Below, piece by piece: positions 9,640 through 17,247 of a DNA stretch of 64,000 bases (position 1 is its first letter; every line of letters begins with the position of its first letter). The stretch is taken from positions 62,001-126,000 of the forward strand of contig CALSQF010000004.1 of the NCBI GenBank assembly GCA_943788425.1. Direction: 5' to 3'. A program made the translations under genes and the position numbers. This stretch comes from an uncultured Planktomarina sp. (GTDB lineage: Bacteria; Pseudomonadota; Alphaproteobacteria; Rhodobacterales; Rhodobacteraceae). Under the pieces are notes generated by a model that was not told the DNA's origin, did no database searches, and was given only the letters and a program-made list of their open reading frames with translations.

Positions 9640-9780
9640 ATGGCTGACCAAAAACACGAACACGGTAAAATGAATACGGAAGTCCAAGAACAGACTTTTG
9701 CGGGTTTCATGAGCCTCGTGTCCAAAAGCACAGTTGTAATCCTCGTAGCCCTTGTGCTTTTGTATCTCGTAAACGGCTAA
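9640..9780 (+). CDS. aa3-type cytochrome c oxidase subunit IV
   Basis: A 46-residue peptide with a polar charged N-terminus (MADQKHEHGKMNTEVQEQTF) and one transmembrane helix (STVVILVALVLLYLVNG). This is the bacterial aa3 oxidase subunit IV family (COX4_pro_2), a single-helix accessory subunit of the respiratory complex. The ATG at 9640 is chosen over upstream starts because ACGGAG lies 8 bp upstream and the family begins here. A TTGACA at 9544-9549 could be a -35 element, but the best -10-like sequence is too far away. The genes for subunits I-III are not in this window. A lipoprotein gene follows 4 bp downstream. Confidence 0.88.
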   Translation: MADQKHEHGKMNTEVQEQTFAGFMSLVSKSTVVILVALVLLYLVNG

Positions 9781-9784
9781 ACCG

Positions 9785-10402
9785 GTGAGATGCGCTGTAT
9801 TGATCTTGGCGCTATTTTGCCTTGTGGGATGCAGCGTGGCCTCTGGGGGCGATCCCACAGGCGAGGCTGATCTGCCTCGTTATCGCCACCCTGGCAGCGC
9901 AACAGTGACTTTGGTTACTGTACTCAGCACGAAAGACGGCAGCGGCGCGCATTCTGCTTTGATCGTGAATGGTGCGCAGAGGGTGATTTTTGATCCGGCA
10001 GGCAGCTTGTCCCATGCGAGTTTGGCTGAGCGCGGCGATGTTATCTACGGTGCCAACCCAGCGGTTGTGGATAGTTACATAGACTACCACACACGCAACA
10101 CCCATGATACAGTCGCAAAAACGGTAGACGTCACAGCTGCGGTGGCCGGAGATCTTCTGACACGTGTTATGGGCCACGGGCCTGTGAGACAACCATTCTG
10201 CGCGAAAACGATCAGCGAGATCTTGCGGTCCACTCCGGGTTTTGGGGGCATACGCCCGACGTTTTTCCCTAAGACACTCATGGAGAGTTTTGCGGCGCAA
10301 CCCGATCTGAGAATAGTGCGGTTTTCACAGCCAAATGACACTGATAAGCGCACAGATTTCTATGGCTGGATAGGTCAAAAGCCAAAGTTTAACATTGAAT
10401 AA
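9785..10402 (+). CDS. Conserved lipoprotein, possible permuted papain-like fold
   Basis: A 205-residue lipoprotein: signal peptide MRCAVLILALFCLVGC with lipobox LVGC at Cys16. The body has GAHSALIVNG and RVIFDPAGS near residue 60, ERGDVIYG, and a late Cys in PFCAKTISEIL followed by PGFGGIRPTFFPKTL. A His in a strand followed about 80 residues later by Cys at a helix start is the order seen in circularly permuted NlpC/P60-type enzymes; that is a pattern inference, not a family match I can verify. The start is GTG, 4 bp after the subunit IV stop, so it is probably co-transcribed. Codon use looks native. Confidence 0.7.
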   Translation: MRCAVLILALFCLVGCSVASGGDPTGEADLPRYRHPGSATVTLVTVLSTKDGSGAHSALIVNGAQRVIFDPAGSLSHASLAERGDVIYGANPAVVDSYIDYHTRNTHDTVAKTVDVTAAVAGDLLTRVMGHGPVRQPFCAKTISEILRSTPGFGGIRPTFFPKTLMESFAAQPDLRIVRFSQPNDTDKRTDFYGWIGQKPKFNIE

Positions 10403-10704
10403 AGCGTAATCCCGCCCGCGGCGATGGCAAGCATCAGATTGCCTTTCCATACGCCCACTAAAAGCGTCACGAGCGCGGCTAAAAATCGCGGCAGATCAAA
10501 TGCCCCATCCGTAGCGCGCGGCATGAAGACGAGGGGGGCGATAATCCCTGGCATGACGGCCACAAGGGTATAGCGAAGATGGCGTTTGACCCATTCGGGC
10601 AGGTCTTTTTTGCCAATGATGCCCAAAAATGAAAAGCGCAGAAGCCATGAGCCAAAGGCAAGCCCCGCAATTACAAGCCAAAGCGTTGCAGTCGAAATGC
10701 TCAT
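10375..10704 (-). CDS. azlD: AzlD family branched-chain amino acid exporter, small subunit
   Basis: 109 residues with about four hydrophobic segments, starting MSISTATLWLVIAGLAFGSW. The conserved R-F-SF pattern (LLRFSFLGI) and the PGIIAPLVFMPRA loop are typical of AzlD/YgaH. With AzlC it forms a two-component exporter of branched-chain or similar amino acids in the inner membrane. The ATG at 10704 overlaps the azlC stop by 4 bp (ATGA), which implies translational coupling. Its 3' end overlaps the convergent lipoprotein gene by 28 bp. Confidence 0.88.
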   Translation of the reverse strand: MSISTATLWLVIAGLAFGSWLLRFSFLGIIGKKDLPEWVKRHLRYTLVAVMPGIIAPLVFMPRATDGAFDLPRFLAALVTLLVGVWKGNLMLAIAAGGITLYSMLNFGF

Positions 10705-11402
10705 GATGCCGCCCCCAAGCGCCGCTCCACTTCCGCGCCCAAGACGAGCGCGATCAATGCTGCAATGATCAAGCCCAGCCCATAGGGTACGGATGCGAAG
10801 AGCAAAGAGAGTGTCGCTGCGGTGAATCCGGCAACCACATGTGGCAAGCTGCGAAGCGCCGGCGCCACCAAGGCTATAAAGGCGATGGGCATGGCGAAAT
10901 CCAAGGCCAGCCAATCGGGAATGCGCGCGCCCAGCCAGGCCCCAAAACCTGTGCCCACAATCCAGATCACCGCGACCAGGCTGGTGGCGCCGAAATAAAA
11001 GGCCAATTTGCGGGGCAGGCTCATGTCCGGCTCATTTAGGAACTTTTGATCGGCGAGGGCGAAACTGTGATCTAAAATTGCATAGGCGACGAAGGCGCGG
11101 GTCCAAAATGGGGCAGCGCCTAGGTGAGTGGCCAGCGTGGCCGAATAGAGCGCCATGCGCAGATTGACCGCAAGCCCGATAATGATCACGATCAAAACTG
11201 GCGCTTGATCTTGCAAGAGCGATAGGGCTGTGAATTGCGCCGCGCCAGCGATCACGGCCATGGAAAACGCCACTGCGGTGAAAATATCCAGGCCGGATTC
11301 GGCAGCTAAGACACCAAAAACCATCCCATAAGGGGCAACGACAATGCAAAATGGCAATGCGCCCCAGAGCCCCGCCCAAAAGTCATGTCTGGAAGATTGC
11401 AT
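10701..11402 (-). CDS. azlC: AzlC family branched-chain amino acid exporter, large subunit
   Basis: 233 residues, highly hydrophobic with about six transmembrane helices. The N-terminal FWAGLWGALPFCIVVAPYGMVFG block and the AGAAQFTALSLL segment are AzlC/YgaZ hallmarks. It is the large subunit of the AzlCD exporter, with the small subunit overlapping downstream by 4 bp. Divergent from fdhD with a 54-bp gap, so the two promoters must lie very close together. The exported substrate cannot be assigned from the sequence. Confidence 0.9.
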   Translation of the reverse strand: MQSSRHDFWAGLWGALPFCIVVAPYGMVFGVLAAESGLDIFTAVAFSMAVIAGAAQFTALSLLQDQAPVLIVIIIGLAVNLRMALYSATLATHLGAAPFWTRAFVAYAILDHSFALADQKFLNEPDMSLPRKLAFYFGATSLVAVIWIVGTGFGAWLGARIPDWLALDFAMPIAFIALVAPALRSLPHVVAGFTAATLSLLFASVPYGLGLIIAALIALVLGAEVERRLGAAS

Positions 11403-11456
11403 ACGCTTGACCTATCTGCCCGGGGTGTCATTGTATGCGCTGTATAGGAGATTTTC

Positions 11457-12326
11457 ATGATCCAAGCCAAGTCCTGTTTGATTGCTCCAAACCCGCAGGA
11501 AAAAGGGTTGACGCGGCAGGTCGCAGGTCTGGACCATCTGGGTGAGGAAGTTTCGTTGAATGTGGTCGAGGAGCGCCCGCTGACCATATGGCTCAATGGT
11601 CAGGAGATCGTCACCGCCATGACGATTGGCGATTATCCCGAGTATCTGGCGCAAGGCTTTTTAAGCAATCAGGGCATGCTGGCCAAAGAGGAGCTCGTTG
11701 AGGCGGTTGATTTTGACGCGGAGTTGGAGACCGTGGTGGTGCGCACCAATCGGCCAACCAACTATGAAGCCAAACTCAAGAAAAAAACTCGTACTTCGGG
11801 CTGCGCGGTGGGAACTGTTTTTGGTGATATCATGGAGGGGATAGAGGGGCTGTGCTTGCCTCCGGCGATGCTTCGAACCTCCTGGCTTTATAGCCTATCG
11901 CGCCAGATAAACCAAATGCCGAGCCTCTATTTAAGTGCGGGTGCGATCCATGGCACGGTACTTTCCGCGCGCGATGTGCCCTTGGTCTATATGGAAGACG
12001 TGGGGCGCCACAATGCGGTGGATAAAGTGGCCGGGTGGATGCGCGCGACGCAAACCTTGGGTACCGACAAAATTCTCTATACTACCGGGCGCTTGACTTC
12101 TGAAATGGTAATCAAATGTGCTGTGATGGGCATTCCGGTTTTGGCGAGCCGGTCGGGTTTTACCGCCTGGGGCGTCGAATTGGCGAGGCAAGTCGGCTTG
12201 ACATTAATCGGGCGGCTGCGCGGGCAAAGGTTTCAATGCTTATCGGGCCAGGAGCGGCTTGTTTTTGACGCAGACCCATCCGGACAAGATGAGGCCCGTA
12301 AACACCGCCGGAAGTCTGGGCAATGA
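11457..12326 (+). CDS. fdhD: Formate dehydrogenase accessory sulfurtransferase FdhD
   Basis: 289 residues. FdhD passes sulfur from a cysteine desulfurase to the Mo-bis-MGD cofactor of formate dehydrogenase. Supporting motifs are the EERPLTIWLNGQEI strand, YPEYLAQGFLSNQGML, the Cys loop in RTSGCAVGTVFGDIM (about residue 120) and the C-terminal MEDVGRHNAVDKV, GRLTSEMVIK and ASRSG blocks. The loop has one Cys here rather than the Cys-x2-Cys known from E. coli. ATG with AGGAG 7 bp upstream. The stop overlaps mobA (ATGA), starting a four-gene Mo-cofactor operon. No formate dehydrogenase structural gene is in the window. Confidence 0.93.
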   Translation: MIQAKSCLIAPNPQEKGLTRQVAGLDHLGEEVSLNVVEERPLTIWLNGQEIVTAMTIGDYPEYLAQGFLSNQGMLAKEELVEAVDFDAELETVVVRTNRPTNYEAKLKKKTRTSGCAVGTVFGDIMEGIEGLCLPPAMLRTSWLYSLSRQINQMPSLYLSAGAIHGTVLSARDVPLVYMEDVGRHNAVDKVAGWMRATQTLGTDKILYTTGRLTSEMVIKCAVMGIPVLASRSGFTAWGVELARQVGLTLIGRLRGQRFQCLSGQERLVFDADPSGQDEARKHRRKSGQ

Positions 12327-12928
12327 CGGGGCCTTTCGGGGTGATTCTTGCCGGCGGGCAGGCCAGCCGTATGGGTGGGGGGGATAAAATTTTACGCCCC
12401 TTGGCCGGGCGGCGGGTGATTGATCATGTTTTGGAAAGATTGCGCCCTCAAGTGACTCAAATGGCGCTGAATGCCAATGGTGATCCGGCGCGTTTTGCTT
12501 CTTTTGACTTGCCTGTGATTGCTGACTCTATGGCAGATTTTCCGGGCCCTTTGGCAGGGGTCTTGGCTGGAATGGATTGGGCGGCCGCAGAGGGTGCCGA
12601 GCATATCCTTACTGTGGCCGCAGATACGCCGTTCTTTCCAGCAGATCTTCAGGCCCGCTTATCGGCAGCACGGGAGGCAGCCGGGTCGCCAATTGCTCTG
12701 GCCGCAACGCCCGGGCCGGATAAGATATACCGCCATCCCACTTTCGGCCTCTGGCCCGTGGCGCTGCGTGAGGATTTGCGGTGTGCTTTGACGGGCGGTC
12801 TGCGTAAAGTGGTTCTTTGGACCGATCAACATGGCTGTGCAGAGGCGCTGTTCCCGGTGGATCCTTTTGATCCCTTTTTCAATATCAATCGGCCAGAAGA
12901 CCTGGCGCAGGCTGAGGCGATGGCATGA
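12323..12928 (+). CDS. mobA: Molybdenum cofactor guanylyltransferase MobA
   Basis: 201 residues. MobA joins GMP to Mo-molybdopterin to make MGD. The nucleotide-binding N-terminus ILAGGQASRMGGGDK is clear, with the metal-binding region VAADTPFF (about residue 97) and the substrate segment FNINRPEDL near the C-terminus. Length matches the family. The start ATG overlaps the fdhD stop and the stop overlaps mobB, so translation is coupled. Needed for DMSO-reductase-family enzymes such as formate dehydrogenase, in line with its fdhD neighbour. Confidence 0.94.
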   Translation: MTGPFGVILAGGQASRMGGGDKILRPLAGRRVIDHVLERLRPQVTQMALNANGDPARFASFDLPVIADSMADFPGPLAGVLAGMDWAAAEGAEHILTVAADTPFFPADLQARLSAAREAAGSPIALAATPGPDKIYRHPTFGLWPVALREDLRCALTGGLRKVVLWTDQHGCAEALFPVDPFDPFFNINRPEDLAQAEAMA

Positions 12929-13422
12929 ATATATTTGGCGTAACCGGCTGGAAAAACGCTGGTAAAACTGGCTTGATGGAACGATTGGTGGCGGAGTTTT
13001 GTCGCCGGGGGTTGCGGGTCTCAACCCTCAAACATGCCCATCATAGTTTTGACATTGATCACTCGGGAAAGGACAGCCACCGGCATCGCACAGCGGGGGC
13101 GTCTCAGGTGCTGCTGGCCTCAACGGAGCGCTGGGCTCTGATGAATGAGCATCGCGGCGCGCCGGAGCCGAGCTTGTCCGAGCTATTGGCCAAATTGGAT
13201 CCGGTAGACCTGGTGCTGATCGAAGGCTGGAAGCGTGATAAACATCCAAAAGTTGAGGCATGGCGGGCAGAAACGGGCCATCCGCTGATTGCGCCGAATG
13301 ATCCAACGATTTTAGCTGTCGCCAGTGACAGCGCCCTCGAGCTGGACCGCCCAGTGTTTGATCTCAATGACACGGCGGCAGTAGCAGATTTTATTCTAGC
13401 GAATTTGGAGATGGCCAAGTGA
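12925..13422 (+). CDS. mobB: Molybdopterin-guanine dinucleotide biosynthesis protein MobB
   Basis: 165 residues. A P-loop GTPase-like protein that assists MobA. The Walker A is GWKNAGKTGLMERLV at the N-terminus, followed by VSTLKHAHHSFDIDHSGKDS, a characteristic His/Asp-rich block, and LVLIEGWKRDKHPKVEAWR. Both ends overlap neighbours by 4 bp (mobA upstream, moeA downstream). Identity is firm. Confidence 0.94.
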   Translation: MNIFGVTGWKNAGKTGLMERLVAEFCRRGLRVSTLKHAHHSFDIDHSGKDSHRHRTAGASQVLLASTERWALMNEHRGAPEPSLSELLAKLDPVDLVLIEGWKRDKHPKVEAWRAETGHPLIAPNDPTILAVASDSALELDRPVFDLNDTAAVADFILANLEMAK

Positions 13423-14675
13423 GCACACCATCGAAACTGAACAATGATTGTTTCGCACTCCCAGCCGGGGTGCATTGGACGCCGGTGAGTGAGGCGCTTC
13501 ACCTTCTGGAACAGCGCTTGCAGTGCTGTGTGGCGGTCGAGCAATGTGCCGTTGAGGCCAGTGATGGGCGAATTTTGGCACATCCGGTCATCGCCGCAAG
13601 ATCGCATCCGCCCTGTCCCAATTCAGCGGTGGATGGCTATGCTTTGTCGGGCGGTTTTGAGGCCGGAGCGCAGAGTTTGGAATTGCGGTCGGGGCGCTCA
13701 GCAGCGGGAGAGGCCTTCGCAGGGCGGCTTCTGCCTGGCCAAGCATTGCGCATCCTCACGGGCGCGGCGCTGCCCGATGGTGCCGATACGGTGGTGTTGC
13801 AAGAGGATGTCCGGATCAATGAAGGTTGGCTCCAAGTTATAGGCCCGCTCAGAGCCGGAGCCAATGCTCGCGCGGCTGGCGAAGATATGCAGCAAGGCGC
13901 AGAAATTTTTAAGGCAGGCCATCAGCTCAGTCCTAAAGATCTTGGGGTGATGGCCGCTGCGGGTCTGGGCGAAGTTTCTTTGTTTAAGCCTCTGAAAGTT
14001 GCAGTGATCTCGACTGGCGCAGAATTGCGCGCGCCTGGCCAGGCGGCGCGTGTGGATCAGATTTTTGATGCCAATCGCCCCATGTTGTGCTCGGTGCTGC
14101 GGCGCTGGGGCATGGAGGTGGTGGATATGGGTATTGTGCCCGATGATGCCGCCTCGGTGCGTGCGGCGTTGGACCGGGCCGCAGAGCGCGCGGATGTCAT
14201 CATAACCTCTGGCGGGGCCAGCGTGGGAGATGAGGATCACATGTCTGCGGTATTGCGCGCCAGTGGCGGCATGGCGCTATGGCGGATTGCCGTGAAGCCG
14301 GGGCGACCTTTGGCTTTTGGCGTTTGGGGCGGCGTGCCGGTTTTTGGCCTGCCGGGCAATCCGGTGGCGGCCTTTGTGTGCACGTTGATTTTCGCGCGTC
14401 CTGCTTTGTTGCAACTGGCCGGTGCCGGGTTCCAATCGCCGCAAGCCCTGCATTTGCCGGCAGCATTTTCAAAATCGAAGAAAGCTGGGCGGCGCGAATA
14501 TTTGCGGGCGCGCTTGCGTGATGGCGCGGCTGAGGTTTTTACTTCCGAAGGGTCGGGCCGGATTTCAGGCCTGTCATGGGCCGAAGGCTTGGTGGAATTA
14601 CCAGATGCGGCGGCTGAGATTTCGCCCGGCCAAACCATATGCTTTCTGCCCTATGCCAGTTTTGGCCTGCCATAA
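13419..14675 (+). CDS. moeA: Molybdopterin molybdotransferase MoeA
   Basis: 418 residues. MoeA inserts molybdate into adenylylated molybdopterin supplied by MoaB/MogA. Signatures are SAVDGYALSGGF (about residue 70), ILTGAALPDGADTVVLQED, the MoCF-binding stretch VAVISTGAEL, ITSGGASVGDEDHM and KPGRPLAFG, with VFGLPGNPVA near the C-terminal third. The start is GTG overlapping the mobB stop. It is the last gene of the fdhD-mobA-mobB-moeA operon and converges on greA. Confidence 0.94.
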   Translation: MSTPSKLNNDCFALPAGVHWTPVSEALHLLEQRLQCCVAVEQCAVEASDGRILAHPVIAARSHPPCPNSAVDGYALSGGFEAGAQSLELRSGRSAAGEAFAGRLLPGQALRILTGAALPDGADTVVLQEDVRINEGWLQVIGPLRAGANARAAGEDMQQGAEIFKAGHQLSPKDLGVMAAAGLGEVSLFKPLKVAVISTGAELRAPGQAARVDQIFDANRPMLCSVLRRWGMEVVDMGIVPDDAASVRAALDRAAERADVIITSGGASVGDEDHMSAVLRASGGMALWRIAVKPGRPLAFGVWGGVPVFGLPGNPVAAFVCTLIFARPALLQLAGAGFQSPQALHLPAAFSKSKKAGRREYLRARLRDGAAEVFTSEGSGRISGLSWAEGLVELPDAAAEISPGQTICFLPYASFGLP

Positions 14676-14711
14676 AAGCTGGGGGTAGTTTTGCCAGCGC
14701 AGCCAGCAGTG

Positions 14712-15182
14712 CTAGATGAAGTCAACTTTTAAGATTTCATAGGAGCGTGCGCCGCCTGGGGTGCGGACCTCGATGCTGTCGCCTTCTTCCTTGCCAATTA
14801 AAGCACGTGCCAATGGTGAGCGCATGTTGAGCTTGCCGCTTTCAATATCCGCCTCAGGCTCGCCCACGACTTGATAGATCTTTTCTTCATCGGTGTCTTC
14901 ATCGACCAAAGTCACCGTCGCACCGAACTTGACCGACCCAGACAATTTGGCTGGGTCAATGATATCGGCTAGGCCCAAGATAGCTTCAAGCTCTTTGATT
15001 CGTCCTTCAATGAATCCCTGCTTTTCGCGAGCGGAGTGATATTCGGCGTTTTCCTTCAAATCGCCCAACTCTCGCGCTTCGGCAATGGCCTTGATGATGT
15101 TTGGGCGTTCCACAGATTTCAAGGTCTTCATTTCACCCTCAAGTTGAACAGCACCTGATCTGGTTAGCGGGATTTTTTCCAT
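14712..15182 (-). CDS. greA: Transcription elongation factor GreA
   Basis: 156 residues. GreA rescues backtracked RNA polymerase by stimulating transcript cleavage. The N-terminal coiled coil carries the acidic tip and [15 protein letters not shown] (about residue 40-55), and the C-terminal FKBP-like domain has [28 protein letters not shown] and VRTPGG. ATG at 15182 gives the family N-terminus [10 protein letters not shown]; an in-frame ATG at 15197 would add MSVVS. The gene stands alone. Confidence 0.93.
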   Translation of the reverse strand: MEKIPLTRSGAVQLEGEMKTLKSVERPNIIKAIAEARELGDLKENAEYHSAREKQGFIEGRIKELEAILGLADIIDPAKLSGSVKFGATVTLVDEDTDEEKIYQVVGEPEADIESGKLNMRSPLARALIGKEEGDSIEVRTPGGARSYEILKVDFI

Positions 15183-15490
15183 TGAAACAACACTCATGAT
15201 TGAAGGTAGATCTACCTGACCGAAGGCGATGGGGTTTGGCAAGGGGTTAGATTACGATTGCCATATTTTTTTTATGGTCGCGGGCAAATTGATCGTAATT
15301 TAAACAGCTCGTGTAGGGATAGAGGCGTTTTGCAGCTCGGTGCCCCGTGCGAAATGCGAAATAACGTCGCCTTTGGACTTTGACAGCTGCGTCACGATTG
15401 ACCTGTGTTTGAATCGTGGCATAAACCATCCAACGGATTTGGAAATTCTGCCCATTTTTCACAAGACGGGCCGGCAGCAAGGGAAGTGAC
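15183..15490. other. Intergenic region between greA and the ETF-QO gene
   Basis: About 308 bp between divergent genes. A TTGACA at 15380-15385 is the best -35-like hexamer pointing toward the ETF-QO gene, but no convincing -10 lies 16-18 bp downstream. An open frame on the minus strand fills most of the gap (15247-15492, 81 codons, ATG overlapping the ETF-QO start as CATG). It is basic and has no recognisable motif, so I do not call it a gene. Confidence 0.4.
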
Positions 15491-17143
15491 ATGTCAGATA
15501 TTCAACGTGAGACCATGGACTATGACGTGGTGATTGTGGGCGCCGGTCCTTCGGGATTATCTGCTGCGATCCGCTTAAAACAGTTGAATGCCGAACTTGA
15601 GGTTGTGGTGCTGGAAAAAGGCTCAGAAGTGGGTGCACATATTCTCTCTGGTGCTGTGCTTGACCCTTCGGCCCTCGACAAATTGATCCCAGATTGGAAG
15701 GCCAAGGGCGCGCCATTACATACTGAAGTGAAGGAAGACAATTTTTATGTCTTTGGTGAGGCGGGGCAAATACGTCTGCCGAATGCGATCATGCCACCTT
15801 TGATGAATAATCATGGCAATTACATCGTTTCCATGGGCAACGTTTGCCGTTGGCTTGCTGAACAGGCTGAGGCGCTGGGCGTTGAGATTTTCCCCGGCAT
15901 GGCCTGTTCTGAACTGTTATTTCACGATGACGGCGCGGTTAAAGGTGTGGTGGCCGGTGAATTTGGCAAGAGCGCCGATGGCAGCCCGTCGGAGGCTTAT
16001 GAGCCCGGTATGGAGCTCAATGGCAAATATGTGTTCCTCTCTGAAGGTGTGCGTGGTTCGCTGTCAAAACAGGTCATTGCCAAGTACAATTTGGATGCGG
16101 AATGCGATGTGCCAAAATTCGGCCTTGGTATGAAAGAGATCTGGGAAGTGAAGCCTGAACATCACAACCCAGGCGAAGTGACCCATTCCATGGGCTGGCC
16201 GATGGGCTTCAAACAATCTGGCGGCTCTTTTATGTATCACTTGGAAGATAATCAAGTATATGTCGGCTTTATTATTGATTTAAATTACAAAAATCCGTAT
16301 CTCTTCCCCTATATGGAGTTCCAGCGCTACAAGCATCACCCGCGGATCGCGAAGGTTTTAGAGGGCGGTAAACGCGTGGCCTATGGCGCGCGCGCAGTCA
16401 CCAAGGGTGGATTTCAATCTATGCCGCAAGCGGCCTTCCCGGGTGGCGCGATGCTGGGCTGCTCAGTTGGGCTGGTGAATTTGCCTCGTATTAAAGGCAA
16501 TCACAATGCGATGTATTCTGGTATGGCGGCGGCAGAAGCGGCTTTTGCTGCAATCAGTGCGGGTCGCGCCGGCGATGTGCTCGCTAGCTATGACGCGGCT
16601 TTGCGCTCGGGTCCCGTTGGCAAAGATCTTAAGGTTGTGCGCAATGTGGCACCGCTTGCAGCGCGCTTTGGACCTTTGGGCGGATTGGCCTTGGGCGGCT
16701 TTGATATGTGGTTTCAGTCGATCTTCAAATTCAGCCTATTTGGCACGGTCAAACATGGCAAAACTGACGCGCAATCTACTGGAAAAGCGGCCAATTATGC
16801 ACCGATTGACTATCCGAAGCCGGATGGAAAACTGTCTTTTGATCGGCTGACCAATGTGAGCTTCGCCATGACAAACCATGAGGAAAGCCAACCGCCACAT
16901 TTGCAACTGACCGACCCTGATTTGCCCATCTTAGTCAATTTGCCGGACTATGCCGAGCCTGCCCAGCGCTATTGCCCGGCCGGGGTCTATGAGGTGGTGC
17001 AGGAAGAGGGGAAGGACGCCCGCTTTGTCGTCAACTTCCAAAACTGCGTGCATTGCAAGACTTGTGATATCAAAGACCCAAGTCAAAACATCACTTGGGT
17101 GACGCCGCAGGGCGGTGATGGGCCGAATTATCCCAATATGTGA
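15491..17143 (+). CDS. Electron transfer flavoprotein-ubiquinone oxidoreductase
   Basis: 550 residues. ETF-QO takes electrons from reduced ETF and passes them to ubiquinone, linking acyl-CoA and amino acid oxidation to the respiratory chain at the inner membrane. The FAD Rossmann motif is DVVIVGAGPSGLSAAIRL at residue 13, and the 4Fe-4S cluster site is the C-terminal CVHCKTCDIKDP with a Cys about 30 residues upstream (QRYCPAGVYEV). The membrane-inserting region GGFQSMPQAAFPGGAMLGC is present. The gene is full length. The downstream TPR gene follows closely. Natural partner of the acyl-CoA dehydrogenase at 6.8 kb. Confidence 0.95.
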   Translation: MSDIQRETMDYDVVIVGAGPSGLSAAIRLKQLNAELEVVVLEKGSEVGAHILSGAVLDPSALDKLIPDWKAKGAPLHTEVKEDNFYVFGEAGQIRLPNAIMPPLMNNHGNYIVSMGNVCRWLAEQAEALGVEIFPGMACSELLFHDDGAVKGVVAGEFGKSADGSPSEAYEPGMELNGKYVFLSEGVRGSLSKQVIAKYNLDAECDVPKFGLGMKEIWEVKPEHHNPGEVTHSMGWPMGFKQSGGSFMYHLEDNQVYVGFIIDLNYKNPYLFPYMEFQRYKHHPRIAKVLEGGKRVAYGARAVTKGGFQSMPQAAFPGGAMLGCSVGLVNLPRIKGNHNAMYSGMAAAEAAFAAISAGRAGDVLASYDAALRSGPVGKDLKVVRNVAPLAARFGPLGGLALGGFDMWFQSIFKFSLFGTVKHGKTDAQSTGKAANYAPIDYPKPDGKLSFDRLTNVSFAMTNHEESQPPHLQLTDPDLPILVNLPDYAEPAQRYCPAGVYEVVQEEGKDARFVVNFQNCVHCKTCDIKDPSQNITWVTPQGGDGPNYPNM

Positions 17144-17247
17144 CCCAGAGACACAGAGATCGTAGAGGGCCGCCGGCAAAAAGCTGCGCGGTTCAATTGT
17201 CTTTGTCGAAGGCTCAGCCTAAGAATGGACTGTCAGGGAGGCCGGTT

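Noticed and set aside
15247..15492. 81-codon open frame on the minus strand between greA and the ETF-QO gene
   Set aside because: No ribosome site or motif, basic random-looking composition, and its ATG only overlaps the ETF-QO start. Left as intergenic.
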